From positions 124,001-188,000 of the forward strand of contig NZ_JAUSUZ010000001.1 of NCBI RefSeq assembly GCF_030813715.1: a stretch of DNA of 64,000 bases, given 5' to 3'. The notes under the pieces are model-generated. The model was not told the DNA's origin, did not search any database, and worked only from the letters and a program-made list of their open reading frames with translations. Below are positions 8,135 through 16,835 of this stretch, one piece after another. The stretch comes from Catenuloplanes indicus. Its GTDB lineage: Bacteria; Actinomycetota; Actinomycetes; Mycobacteriales; Micromonosporaceae. Numbering within the stretch: position 1 is the stretch's first letter; each line of letters starts with the position of its first letter. The translations under genes and the position numbers were made by a program.

Positions 8135-8974
8135 ATGGCAGACATCGTTCGTGCCGCCATCGTCCAGACCAACTGGACCGGCGACAAGGAAAGCATGATC
8201 AAGGCCCATGAGGAGTACGCCAGGCAGGCGGCAGCCCAGGGCGCCAAGGTCATCTGTTTCCAGGAGCTGTTCTACGGCCCGTACTTCTGCCAGGTGCAGG
8301 ACGCCGAGTTCTACTCCTACGCGGAGGCGATCCCCGGCCCGACCACCGAGCGTTTCCAGGCCCTGGCCAAGGAACTCGGCATCGTCATGGTCCTGCCGAT
8401 GTACGAGCAGGAGCAGCCCGGCGTCCTCTACAACACCGCCGCCGTGGTCGACGCCGACGGCAGTTACCTCGGTAAATACCGAAAGAACCACATTCCCCAG
8501 GTGAAGGGCTTCTGGGAGAAGTTCTACTTCCGTCCCGGAAACCTCGGTTACCCGGTCTTCGACACCGCGGTCGGCCGGATCGGCGTCTACATCTGTTACG
8601 ACCGGCACTTCCCGGAGGGCTGGCGTGCGCTCGGCCTGGCCGGCGCGAAGATCGTCTTCAATCCGTCCGCCACGTCCCGCGGCCTCTCGTCGTACCTGTG
8701 GAAGCTGGAGCAACCGGCCAGTGCGGTGGCGAACGAGTACTTCATCGGCGCGATCAACCGCACCGGCATCGAGGAACTCGGCGACAACGACTTCTACGGC
8801 ACGTCCTACTTCGTCGACCCGGAGGGCAGATTCGTCGGCGAGGTCGGCGACGCGCACCACCCCGAGCTGATCGTCCGCGACCTGGACCTCAGCCTGCTCG
8901 ACACGGTCCGCGACCGCTGGCAGTTCTACCGAGACCGCCGCCCCGACTCCTACGACGGGCTGGTGCAGCCCTGA
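8135..8974 (+). CDS. Beta-ureidopropionase / N-carbamoyl amidohydrolase (nitrilase family)
   Basis: A 279-residue cytosolic carbon-nitrogen hydrolase that should cleave N-carbamoyl-beta-alanine to beta-alanine, CO2 and ammonia. The nitrilase triad is visible: Glu in CFQELFYGPYF, Lys in KYRKNHIPQV and Cys in YICYDRHFPE. The motif NPSATSRGLSSYLWKLEQPA follows, as in beta-ureidopropionases. ATG 8135 is preceded by GGAGGGG at 8 bases. The stop overlaps the next gene by one base (TGATG). This is the first gene of the operon with dihydropyrimidinase, so it most likely performs step 3 of reductive pyrimidine breakdown; a hydantoin-derived carbamoyl amino acid is the alternative substrate. Confidence 0.92.
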   Translation: MADIVRAAIVQTNWTGDKESMIKAHEEYARQAAAQGAKVICFQELFYGPYFCQVQDAEFYSYAEAIPGPTTERFQALAKELGIVMVLPMYEQEQPGVLYNTAAVVDADGSYLGKYRKNHIPQVKGFWEKFYFRPGNLGYPVFDTAVGRIGVYICYDRHFPEGWRALGLAGAKIVFNPSATSRGLSSYLWKLEQPASAVANEYFIGAINRTGIEELGDNDFYGTSYFVDPEGRFVGEVGDAHHPELIVRDLDLSLLDTVRDRWQFYRDRRPDSYDGLVQP

Positions 8975-10374
8975 TGGCGACGCTGATCACGGGCGGCACG
9001 GTCGTCTCACCGACCGGCACCCACCGCAACGACGTCCTGATCGACGGTGAGAAGATCGTCGCCCTGTTCGCGCCCGGCACCGGGCCGCAGGACGTGGCGG
9101 CCATCGACGCCACCGGCAAGTACGTCATCCCCGGCGGGGTGGACGCGCACACCCACATGGAGCTGCCGTTCGGCGGCACCCACGCGTCCGACACGTTCGA
9201 CACCGGCACGCGGGCGGCGGCGTTCGGCGGCACCACCACGATCGTCGACTTCGCCGTGCAGCGCACCGGCGAGGTGGTGCAGGACGGGCTGGCCGCCTGG
9301 CACGCGAAGGCGGCGGGGGAGTGCCACGTCGACTACGCGTTCCACATGATCCTCGGCGGGGTCGACGACGACGCGCTCAAGGCGATGGACGTGCTCGTCG
9401 CCGACGAGGGCATCTCCAGCTTCAAGCTCTTCATGGCGTACCCGGGCGTCTTCTACAGCGACGACGGGCAGATCCTGCGCGCGATGCAGAAGGCGCGGGA
9501 CAACGGCGCCATGATCATGATGCACGCGGAGAACGGCCCGGCCATCGACGTGCTGGTCCAGCAGGCCCTCGCGCGCGGCGAGACCGGCCCGATCCACCAC
9601 GGCCTCACCCGGCCGGAGGCGCTCGAGGCCGAGGCCACCCACCGGGCGATCATGCTCGCGTCGGTGGCCGCCGACTGCCCGCTCTACATCGTGCACCTGT
9701 CGGCCAGCAAGGCGCTGGCGGCGGTCGCCGAGGCGCGCGACGCCGGGCGCAACGTCTTCGCCGAGACCTGTCCGCAGTACCTCTACCTGACGCTGGAGGA
9801 CCAGCTCGGCGCGCCCGGCTTCGAGGGCGCCAAGTGGGTCTGCTCGACGCCGCTGCGCAGCAAGCACGAGAGTCACCGCACGGACCTGTGGCGGGGCCTG
9901 CGCACCAACGACCTGGCCATCGTCTCGACCGACCATTGCCCGTTCTGCTTCAAGGACCAGAAGGAGCTCGGGCGCGGCGACTTCTCCAGGATCCCGAACG
10001 GGATCGGCAGCGTCGAGCACCGCGTAGACCTGCTCTACCAGGGCGTCGCCGACGGCAAGCTGTCCCTGGAGCGCTGGGTGGAGACGATCGCGACCACGCC
10101 GGCCCGGATGTTCGGCCTCTACCCGCGCAAGGGCGTCATCGCGCCCGGCTCGGACGCCGACATCGTGCTCTACGACCCGGCCGGGCGCACCCGGATCAGC
10201 GTCGAGACGCACCACATGAACATGGACCACTCGGCGTGGGAGGGCTACGAGATCGCCGGCAAGGTCGACACGGTGATCTCCCGCGGCACGGTGATCGTCT
10301 CCGGCGGCACCTACCACGGCCGCAAGGGCCACGGCCGATACCTGCCCCGCGGCCTCTCGACCTATCTGGTCTGA
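8974..10374 (+). CDS. hydA: Dihydropyrimidinase / D-hydantoinase
   Basis: A 466-residue cyclic amidohydrolase that opens 5,6-dihydrouracil or hydantoins to the N-carbamoyl product used by the preceding gene. The metal ligands are readable: DAHTHMELPFGG near residue 60, the carbamylated Lys in SSFKLFMAY (~155), His in MMHAENG (~185) and IVHLSA (~240), and Asp in VSTDHCPF (~320). The PGSDADIVLYDP end is typical of the family. The ATG overlaps the previous stop as TGATG. The operon continues after 99 bases with an LLM oxidoreductase. Assignment to the family is firm; the stereospecificity and natural substrate are not readable. Confidence 0.95.
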   Translation: MATLITGGTVVSPTGTHRNDVLIDGEKIVALFAPGTGPQDVAAIDATGKYVIPGGVDAHTHMELPFGGTHASDTFDTGTRAAAFGGTTTIVDFAVQRTGEVVQDGLAAWHAKAAGECHVDYAFHMILGGVDDDALKAMDVLVADEGISSFKLFMAYPGVFYSDDGQILRAMQKARDNGAMIMMHAENGPAIDVLVQQALARGETGPIHHGLTRPEALEAEATHRAIMLASVAADCPLYIVHLSASKALAAVAEARDAGRNVFAETCPQYLYLTLEDQLGAPGFEGAKWVCSTPLRSKHESHRTDLWRGLRTNDLAIVSTDHCPFCFKDQKELGRGDFSRIPNGIGSVEHRVDLLYQGVADGKLSLERWVETIATTPARMFGLYPRKGVIAPGSDADIVLYDPAGRTRISVETHHMNMDHSAWEGYEIAGKVDTVISRGTVIVSGGTYHGRKGHGRYLPRGLSTYLV

Positions 10375-10473
10375 GACCGGCCCGCCCGTACCCCAGGCGA
10401 CCGTGGGCGGCGTGCCCGAGCCCAGCTGGAGCACGCCGGTCACGGTTCATCGCACCATACAGGAGTCTCCACC

Positions 10474-11472
10474 ATGGACATCGGAGTCGTCTTTCAGTGT
10501 GATCCGCCCGCCCGCCAGGTCGTCGCGCTGGCCAAGCAGGCCGAGGCGGCCGGCTTCAGCCACGTGTGGACCTTCGACTCGCACCTGCTCTGGCAGGAAC
10601 CCTACGTCATCCACTCGCAGATCCTCGCCGCCACCGGGAAGGTGATCGTCGGACCGATGGTCACCAACCCCGGCACCCGGGACTGGACCGTCACCGCGAG
10701 CACGTTCGCCACCCTCAACGAGATGTACGGCAACCGCACGATCTGCGGCATCGGCCGTGGCGACAGCGCGCTGCGCACCCTCGGCCTGAAGCCGAACACG
10801 CTCGCCGAGCTGCGCGAGTGCGTGAAGGTCATCCAGGACCTCGGCAACGGCCGGCACGCCACCTACCGCGGCAACGACGTGCACTTCCCCTGGGCCACCG
10901 GCGGCGCGCTGGAGGTCTGGGTCGCCGCCTACGGCCCGAAGGCGCTCGCGCTGACCGGCGAGGTCGCCGACGGCTACATCCTGCAGCTCGCCGACCCGGA
11001 CATCGCCGCCTGGATGATCAAGAGCGTCCGCGACGCCGCCGAGAGGGCCGGCCGCGACCCGCTCGCCATCACGTTCTGCGTCGCCGCGCCGGCCTACGTC
11101 GGCGACGACCTCGCACACCAGCGGGACCAGACGCGCTGGTTCGGCGGCATGGTCGGCAACCACGTCGCCGACATCGTCGCCCGCTACGGCGAGTCCGGCG
11201 CGGTGCCGCAGGCGCTCACCGACTACATCAAGGAGCGCCAGGGGTACGACTACCGCGAGCACGGACGCGCGGGCAACAGCCACACCGCGTTCGTGCCGGA
11301 CGAGATCGTCGACCGCTTCTGCGTGCTCGGCCCGGTCGAGGCGCACATCGAGAAGCTCAAGACGCTCCGCGAGCTCGGCGTCGACCAGTTCGCCCTGTAC
11401 CTGCAGCACGACGACAAGGAGCACACCCTCGCCGCCTACGGCACCAGCGTCATCCCGGTCTTCGCTTCATGA
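10474..11472 (+). CDS. LLM-class flavin / F420-dependent oxidoreductase
   Basis: A 332-residue TIM-barrel luciferase-like oxidoreductase resembling the TIGR03842 (F420_CPS_4) group. Recognisable pieces are MDIGVVFQCDPPARQVVALA, FSHVWTFDSHLLWQEPY, the VGPMVTNPGTRDWTVTAS strand, the cofactor loop ICGIGRGDSALRTLG, and VWVAAYGPKALALTGEVADG. GGAG is 7 bases upstream of the ATG. It sits between hydantoinase and a permease gene whose ATG overlaps its stop (ATGA). By context it may carry out the redox step feeding the hydrolases, such as pyrimidine ring reduction or oxidation, but this is inference. Confidence 0.85.
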   Translation: MDIGVVFQCDPPARQVVALAKQAEAAGFSHVWTFDSHLLWQEPYVIHSQILAATGKVIVGPMVTNPGTRDWTVTASTFATLNEMYGNRTICGIGRGDSALRTLGLKPNTLAELRECVKVIQDLGNGRHATYRGNDVHFPWATGGALEVWVAAYGPKALALTGEVADGYILQLADPDIAAWMIKSVRDAAERAGRDPLAITFCVAAPAYVGDDLAHQRDQTRWFGGMVGNHVADIVARYGESGAVPQALTDYIKERQGYDYREHGRAGNSHTAFVPDEIVDRFCVLGPVEAHIEKLKTLRELGVDQFALYLQHDDKEHTLAAYGTSVIPVFAS

Positions 11473-12329
11473 TCACTAAAGCCAGGCCCGCGCTGGCCGC
11501 GCTCGCCGGCGTCCTGGCCGGGGCGGCGCTGTGGGAGGGCTACAAAGCCGTCGGCAGCGAGCAGGGCACCGAGATCCTCGGCGTCCGGCTGCTGCCCCGG
11601 GCGAGCGACGCCGCGATGCCGCACATCGCCGACATCCTCGCCCGGTTCGGCAGCGCGGAGCTGACCGGTGGCGACCCGATCTGGCAGGTGGTGCTGGTCG
11701 CCTGCCTGTTCACCCTCCGCAACGTCGCGGTCGGGTTCCTGGCCGGCGGCGTGGTCGGCCTGCTGCTGGCGATCCTGATGCAGCGGTTCCGGGTCGCCGA
11801 GCGCGGCCTGCTGCCGTACGTGATCCTCTCCCAGACCGTCCCACTGATCGCCCTGGCCCCGGTCATCGCCGGGTGGGGCGGTCGGCTGTCGATCGGCGCC
11901 TACCCGTGGCAGCCGTGGATGAGCGTCTCGGTGATCGCCGCCTACCTGGCGTTCTTCCCGATCGCGGTGGGCGCGCTGCGCGGGCTGCAGAGCCCGGCGC
12001 CGATCGCCGAGGAGCTGATGAGGAGCTACGCGGCCGGCTGGTGGGCGACGCTGATCAAGCTGCGGCTGCCGGCCGGCACGCCCTATCTCTTCCCGGCGCT
12101 GCGCCTGGCCGGTGCGTCCGCCGTGGTCGGCGCGGTGGTCGGCGAGATCTCCACCGGCACCCGCGGCGGCATCGGCCGTCTGATCATCGAGTACTCCCGC
12201 GAGGCGACGAGCGACCCGGCCAAGGTCTACACCGCCATGATCGGCGCGGCCCTGCTGGGTCTCGTGGTCGCGGGCGTCGTCGCCCTCCTCGAGGTCCTCC
12301 TCGCCCGCCGTACCGCCCTGAGCCGCTGA
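11469..12329 (+). CDS. ABC transporter permease (SsuC/TauC family)
   Basis: A 286-residue inner-membrane permease with about six hydrophobic segments. The coupling EAA loop reads EELMRSYAAGWWATLIKLRL, followed by PAGTPYLFPALRLAGASAVV. The ATG overlaps the LLM oxidoreductase stop. Together with the ATPase, a second permease and the TTG-started binding protein it makes a complete heterodimeric importer in the pyrimidine operon. The likely cargo is a pyrimidine, hydantoin or N-carbamoyl compound. Confidence 0.92.
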   Translation: MITKARPALAALAGVLAGAALWEGYKAVGSEQGTEILGVRLLPRASDAAMPHIADILARFGSAELTGGDPIWQVVLVACLFTLRNVAVGFLAGGVVGLLLAILMQRFRVAERGLLPYVILSQTVPLIALAPVIAGWGGRLSIGAYPWQPWMSVSVIAAYLAFFPIAVGALRGLQSPAPIAEELMRSYAAGWWATLIKLRLPAGTPYLFPALRLAGASAVVGAVVGEISTGTRGGIGRLIIEYSREATSDPAKVYTAMIGAALLGLVVAGVVALLEVLLARRTALSR

Positions 12330-12407
12330 CCCGGCGTGCCGCGCGGCTGTTGCCGCGAGGTGAGCAGAGCGTCCCCCGACCGACCCGCCGCCTGGAGGCG
12401 TCGTCAG

Positions 12408-13202
12408 ATGAGTGCCACCGACAGTCCCGCCGTCGAGCTCGCCGGCGTCCACAAGGTCTTCCACGCCGGGCGGCCCGGCGAGGTCACCGCGCTCACCGGC
12501 GTGGACCTGACGATCGCACGCGGCGAGTTCATCGCGCTCATCGGGCCGTCCGGCTGCGGCAAGTCGACCCTGCTGCGGCTGGTCGCCGACCTGATCACAC
12601 CCAGCGGCGGTACGGTCACCGTGGCCGGCAAGCCCGCCGGCAAGGCCCGCCTCGACCAGGAGTACGGCATCGCGTTCCAGCAGGCCGGGCTCTTCGAGTG
12701 GCGGACCGTGCGGCGCAACGTCGAGCTGCCGCTGGAGCTGCGCGGCACGCCGAAGCGGGAACGCCGGGCCCGCGCCGAGGAGATGCTCGCGCTCGTCGGC
12801 CTGGCGGACTTCGCCCGGCACTACCCGGCCCAGCTCTCCGGCGGCATGCAGCAGCGGGTCGCGATCGCCCGCGCGCTGGCCGTCCACCCGCCGCTGCTGC
12901 TGATGGACGAGCCGTTCGGCGCGCTCGACGAGATGACCCGCGAGCGGCTGCAGGACGAGCTGCTGCGGATCTGCGCCGCGACCGGGACCAGCACGATCTT
13001 CGTCACCCACTCCGTCCCGGAGGCGGTCTACCTGGCCGACCGGGTGGTGGTGATGTCCGCCCGGCCCGGCCGGATCACCGACGTGGTGCCGATCGACCTG
13101 GGGGAGCGCGGCGAGGCCACCCGGCAGTCGCCCGGCTTCTTCGCCGGCATCACGACGGTGCGCGCGGCGCTGCGCGGCACACCGGTGGCGGTCGAGTCAT
13201 GA
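12408..13202 (+). CDS. ABC transporter ATP-binding protein (SsuB/TauB family)
   Basis: A 264-residue ATPase with Walker A GPSGCGKSTLLRLVAD, Q-loop YGIAFQQAGLFEW, signature LSGGMQQRVAIARALA, Walker B LLLMDEPFGALDE and the H-switch FVTHSVPEAVYLAD. The ATG at 12408 follows GGAGG by 10 bases; 78 bases separate it from the permease. It powers the two flanking permeases. The stop is overlapped by a 21-codon mini-ORF and then the second permease, keeping the operon tightly packed. Confidence 0.94.
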   Translation: MSATDSPAVELAGVHKVFHAGRPGEVTALTGVDLTIARGEFIALIGPSGCGKSTLLRLVADLITPSGGTVTVAGKPAGKARLDQEYGIAFQQAGLFEWRTVRRNVELPLELRGTPKRERRARAEEMLALVGLADFARHYPAQLSGGMQQRVAIARALAVHPPLLLMDEPFGALDEMTRERLQDELLRICAATGTSTIFVTHSVPEAVYLADRVVVMSARPGRITDVVPIDLGERGEATRQSPGFFAGITTVRAALRGTPVAVES

Positions 13203-13264
13203 CCGGGCGGAGCGAGGTCATCGGATGGCTCGGCCGGGCGAGCGCAGCGGGGGAGGCGGCATGA
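13199..13264 (+). CDS. 21-residue mini-ORF linking ATPase and second permease
   Basis: The peptide MTGRSEVIGWLGRASAAGEA(A) starts with an ATGA overlap on the ATPase stop and ends with an ATGA overlap on the next permease start. It contains GGGGGAGG, which is the ribosome site of the permease. It may be a translational relay with no product function, or simply chance. No homologue is recognised. Confidence 0.25.
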   Translation: MTGRSEVIGWLGRASAAGEAA

Positions 13265-14109
13265 CCGTCACCGTGGATCCGGCCGTCGCGGCGGACCCCA
13301 CCGCGCCCGTCGGCGGGAGAGCACGGCGCTCCCGGCGTACCGCCAAGGGGTTGATCGAAGCTCTTGGACCGCCGATCGTCGTGGCGGCCGCCGGGATCAC
13401 CGCCTGGGAACTCACCGTCACGCTCGGCCGGGTGGCGCCCTACGTGCTGCCCGCGCCGTCCGCGATCGCCGAGCAGTTCCGGCTCAGCTTCGGCACGATC
13501 GTCACCACCGGCACCGCCAGCGGCACGAACGCGCTCGCCGGGCTGGTGCTCGGCACGGTCGTGGCGCTGCTCGCGGCGATGGCGGCCAGCCGGTTCCGCT
13601 TCCTCGGCGAGGTGTCCGTGCCGGTCGCGGCCGCGCTCAACGCGCTGCCGATCATCGCCCTCGCCCCGATCCTGAACAACATGTTCTCGGCCACCAGCAA
13701 CATCCCGCGCCGGCTGGTGGTCGCGATCGTGGTGTTCTTCCCCGTCTTCATCACCACACTGCGCGGGCTGCGCGAGGTCGACCCCGTCCACCGGGACCTG
13801 ATGGACTCCTACGCCGCGGGCGGCTGGACGTTTTCCCGGCTGGTCAGGCTGCCCGGCGCGCTGCCGTTCGTCTTCACCGGAATCCGCCAGGCGTCCTCCC
13901 TGGCGGTGATCGCGGCGGTGGTCAGCGAGTACTTCGGCGGTCTCCAGGACGGCCTGGGCTCGCGGATCACCTCGGCGGCGGCCAACACGGCGTACCCCCG
14001 GGCCTGGGCCTTCGTGGCCGGGGCGTGCGTGCTGGGACTGCTCTTCTATCTCATCGCCCTCGTGCTGGAGCGGCTGGCGACGCCGTGGCGCTCCCGTGGA
14101 TCTTCGTGA
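13261..14109 (+). CDS. ABC transporter permease (SsuC family), second subunit
   Basis: A 282-residue inner-membrane permease with a ~35-residue cytosolic N-tail, then hydrophobic segments such as PPIVVAAAGITAWELTV and AGLVLGTVVALLAAMAA. The coupling loop is HRDLMDSYAAGGWTFSRLVR and LPGALPFVFTGIRQASSLAV. ATG 13261 is chosen over the upstream ATG 13225 because GGGGGAGG precedes it. It pairs with the permease at 11469. Confidence 0.92.
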   Translation: MTVTVDPAVAADPTAPVGGRARRSRRTAKGLIEALGPPIVVAAAGITAWELTVTLGRVAPYVLPAPSAIAEQFRLSFGTIVTTGTASGTNALAGLVLGTVVALLAAMAASRFRFLGEVSVPVAAALNALPIIALAPILNNMFSATSNIPRRLVVAIVVFFPVFITTLRGLREVDPVHRDLMDSYAAGGWTFSRLVRLPGALPFVFTGIRQASSLAVIAAVVSEYFGGLQDGLGSRITSAAANTAYPRAWAFVAGACVLGLLFYLIALVLERLATPWRSRGSS

Positions 14110-14136
14110 ACCCCCATTCGTTCGGAGGACAGGACC

Positions 14137-15291
14137 TTGTCTAAGACGATCTTCGGCCGGCGGCGTGCCGCCGGCCTGCTGATGAGCACCGTGCTCGCCG
14201 TCGCGCTGGCCGGCTGCGGGACCGCCGACGAGCAGACGGCCGGGCCGACCTCGTCCGGCGGCCTGACCACGGTCAAGCTGCAGTTGCAGTGGTTCGTGCA
14301 GGCGCAGTTCGCCGGCTTCCTGGCCGCGGCCGACCAGGGCTTCTACGCCGAGCAGGGGCTCGACGTGCAGATCCTGGAGGGTGGCGTGGACATCGTGCCG
14401 CAGACCGTGCTCGCCCAGGGGCAGGCCGACTACGCGGTCGCCTGGGTGCCGAAGGCGCTGGCCTCCCGGGAGCAGGGCGTCGGCATCACCGAGGTCGCCC
14501 AGATCTTCCAGCGGTCCGGCACCTATCAGGTCTCGTTCGCGAACAAGAACATCACGTCCCCGGCCGACCTGCGCGGCAAGAAGGTCGGCAACTGGGGCTT
14601 CGGCAACGAGTTCGAGCTGTTCGCCGCGATGACCAAGGCCGGGCTCGACCCGGGCAAGGACGTCACGCTGGTGCAGCAGCAGTTCGACATGCAGGCGCTG
14701 CTGACCGGGGACATCGACGCGGCCCAGGCGATGAGCTACAACGAGTACGCGCAGCTGCTGGAGGCCAAGGACCCGGCGACCGGTGAACTCTACAAGCCCG
14801 AGGCGTTCGCCGTGCTCGACTGGAACACGGTCGGCACCGCGATGCTGCAGGACGCGGTGTGGGCGAACACCGAGCGGCTGTCCGATCCGGCGTACCAGGA
14901 GACCACCGTCAAGTTCCTGGCCGGCACGCTCAAGGGCTGGGCGTTCTGCCGGGACAACCCGGAGAAGTGCCGCGACATCGTGGTCGCCAAGGGCTCGAAG
15001 CTCGGCGCCAGCCACCAGTTGTGGCAGATGAACGAGGTCAACAAGCTGATCTGGCCGTCGCCGAACGGTGCGGGCCTGCTCGACGAGGCCGCCTGGAACG
15101 CCACCGTCGACCTGTCGATGACCACGAAGAACCAGGACGGTCAGACCGTGCTCACCAAGAAGCCGGAAGGCACCGCGTACACCAACGAGTACGTGCAGAA
15201 GGCGATAGACCAGCTGACGGCGGCCGGCACCGACGTCGTCGGATCCGGCTTCACCCCGGCCACCGTCACCCTCACGGAGGGCGGCGCCTGA
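14137..15291 (+). CDS. ABC substrate-binding lipoprotein (NMT1/THI5-like)
   Basis: A 384-residue lipoprotein with signal peptide and LAGC lipobox (MSTVLAVALAGCGTADEQ). The domain is NMT1/THI5-like: TVKLQLQWFVQAQFAGFLAA, DQGFYAEQGLDVQILEGG, VLAQGQADYAVAWVPKALAS, then DLRGKKVGNWGFGNEFELFA. The start is TTG at 14137 with GGAGGAC 8 bases upstream; no better ATG or GTG exists. Proteins of this fold bind pyrimidine-like ligands (HMP precursors, riboflavin) as well as sulfonates, which suits a pyrimidine/hydantoin importer. It is the last gene of the operon, with a strong terminator right behind. Confidence 0.9.
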   Translation: MSKTIFGRRRAAGLLMSTVLAVALAGCGTADEQTAGPTSSGGLTTVKLQLQWFVQAQFAGFLAAADQGFYAEQGLDVQILEGGVDIVPQTVLAQGQADYAVAWVPKALASREQGVGITEVAQIFQRSGTYQVSFANKNITSPADLRGKKVGNWGFGNEFELFAAMTKAGLDPGKDVTLVQQQFDMQALLTGDIDAAQAMSYNEYAQLLEAKDPATGELYKPEAFAVLDWNTVGTAMLQDAVWANTERLSDPAYQETTVKFLAGTLKGWAFCRDNPEKCRDIVVAKGSKLGASHQLWQMNEVNKLIWPSPNGAGLLDEAAWNATVDLSMTTKNQDGQTVLTKKPEGTAYTNEYVQKAIDQLTAAGTDVVGSGFTPATVTLTEGGA

Positions 15292-15310
15292 CCGTACGCC
15301 TCGTCCCGTC

Positions 15311-15338
15311 CAGGTGCCCGGTGATCACCGGGCACCTG
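15311..15338. terminator. Perfect palindromic terminator of the pyrimidine operon
   Basis: A 28-base perfect palindrome with arms CAGGTGCCCGGTGA and TCACCGGGCACCTG, followed by TTCTTC, begins 19 bases after the importer stop. It should act as an intrinsic terminator, probably in both directions because the next gene converges on it. Confidence 0.8.
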
Positions 15339-15439
15339 TTCTTCGGGGCGCCCGCCCGGTCAGGCCGCGGGACGTTCTACGCCCTCACCGAGCCGGACCG
15401 GCACCTCGCCGCCGGCCCTCCACCCGCTCCGGGGCTGGG

Positions 15440-16195
15440 TCAGTCGAGCGGAAGCTCCATCGTGTAGAAGCTCGGCTGCGCCTCCCGGTACTGCCCGCTC
15501 GTCGGCACCGCCGGGAAGGCGTCCGGGACCTGGCCCAGGCCGCGGAACTGGAACGGCCTCGTGGTCTGGCCCTTCGCCCGCAGGTTGACGGTGAAGTAGG
15601 CGATCGAGCCGTCGCCGTACAGCTCGGCGCCGAACGTGGCCTTGCGGGCCTCCGCGGTGTCGAACCGTTCCGGCACGATCGCGGCCAGGTCCACCGTGCC
15701 GGAGATCCGGCTCGGGGTCTGCTGTTGCGCGGTCAGGATCGCGGCCGCGACCTCGTCCGGCGTGACCGCCAGCTGGTCGGTGCCGGCCGTGATGCGTGCG
15801 GGACGATCCGCGTCCGTCCGTACCCATGTGCTGATCTGGCGGTCCTCCGGCACCGTGCCGGGCGGCAGCTGGCTCACGTCCAGCCGGGAGAACACGTCGG
15901 CGCCGACCCGGTAGGACTGGAACGCCATGGCCCGATCGTCGTCGGTGACCGTGATCGACAGTGTCGTGAACGTGGTGTCCGCGGCATGATCCCGCTGCAC
16001 CCGCACGACGGCGCCCAGCTGCTCGTAGGTGATCGTGTACATCGGCGTACCGCTGGTCAGCGGCGCGAACGCGGCCATCACGACCGCCTTCGCGTCGGCC
16101 GTGGGCGACGGCGACGGAGCCACGCTCTCGGCGGCCTCGCCGGCGCACCCGGCGAGCGTGAACGACGCCGCGAGCACGGCGATGTATGTGCGCAT
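15440..16195 (-). CDS. Secreted lipoprotein of unknown function
   Basis: A 251-residue lipoprotein starting MRTYIAVLAASFTLAGCAGE, with a Ser/Pro linker (SVAPSPSPTAD) after the lipobox. The mature part is beta-rich (TPMYTITYEQLGAVVRVQRD, ITVTDDDRAMAFQSYRVGAD) and recalls LppX/LprAFG-like or DUF-type lipoproteins of actinomycetes, without a diagnostic motif. It lies downstream of the BlaI-type gene, 199 bases away, and may have its own promoter. The ribosome site is weak; a GTG at 16210 is a possible alternative start. Confidence 0.7.
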   Translation of the reverse strand: MRTYIAVLAASFTLAGCAGEAAESVAPSPSPTADAKAVVMAAFAPLTSGTPMYTITYEQLGAVVRVQRDHAADTTFTTLSITVTDDDRAMAFQSYRVGADVFSRLDVSQLPPGTVPEDRQISTWVRTDADRPARITAGTDQLAVTPDEVAAAILTAQQQTPSRISGTVDLAAIVPERFDTAEARKATFGAELYGDGSIAYFTVNLRAKGQTTRPFQFRGLGQVPDAFPAVPTSGQYREAQPSFYTMELPLD

Positions 16196-16394
16196 GAGGA
16201 TATTCACACCCGGGGGAGAGAGGAGAGGGGGAGGGCGCATCGGGCAGGAGCCCACGCAAGATCGTAACGGACCGGTGTCCAGTGGCCGTTGACCCACGGC
16301 GCGGTCTGTCGGCGCGCGATACCACCCCGGGCGAGGGCAGGGTGCTGGCCGTCGACGGCGCCCGGCGCATCCCGGCCGTGGCGGAGACGCGCGA

Positions 16395-16793
16395 TCAGTC
16401 CTGTTCGCGCAGCAGCGTCCGGAGCAGCTCCTCCTCCTGCGGGTCCAGCCGGCTCACGAAGCGGCGCAGCACCGACGCGCGGTCGGGCCCGGCGGCCATC
16501 AGCCGGCTCATCCGGTCGGCGACCAGGCCGGCCGGGTCGGAGAGCGCGCCGTAGCGAAACGCCCGCCCGTCCCGTTCCCGGGTGACCGAGCCCTTCTCGT
16601 ACAGCCGGGACAGGGTGGTGACGACCGTGCTGTAGGACAGGCTGCCGGCCGGGTCGAGCAGGTCACGGACCTCGCCGGGGGTCAGCGGGCCGGCCGCCTC
16701 GCCGAGGGCGGTGACGATCTCGGTCTCCAGCTGGCCGGGCCGCCGCCGCCCGCCCGAGGACGAGCCGGACGGCAGGGGCGCGGATGTGCTCAC
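16395..16793 (-). CDS. BlaI/MecI/CopY-family transcriptional repressor
   Basis: A 132-residue winged-helix repressor. The pattern RPGQLETEIVTALGEAAGPL, TPGEVRDLLDPAGSLSYSTV, VTTLSRLYEKGSVTRERDGR is the standard BlaI fold, with a dimerising C-terminus (SVLRRFVSRLDPQEEELLRT). The start is GTG. The dyad GTATCGATCTAC (16803-16814) lies directly upstream and could be an autoregulatory site. Its usual partner, an M56 protease, lies 3.4 kb upstream on the same strand on the other side of efeUOB. Confidence 0.88.
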   Translation of the reverse strand: MSTSAPLPSGSSSGGRRRPGQLETEIVTALGEAAGPLTPGEVRDLLDPAGSLSYSTVVTTLSRLYEKGSVTRERDGRAFRYGALSDPAGLVADRMSRLMAAGPDRASVLRRFVSRLDPQEEELLRTLLREQD

Positions 16794-16835
16794 GGTGCGA
16801 CTGTATCGATCTACCCTGAGTGTCGCGGTCCGGGA

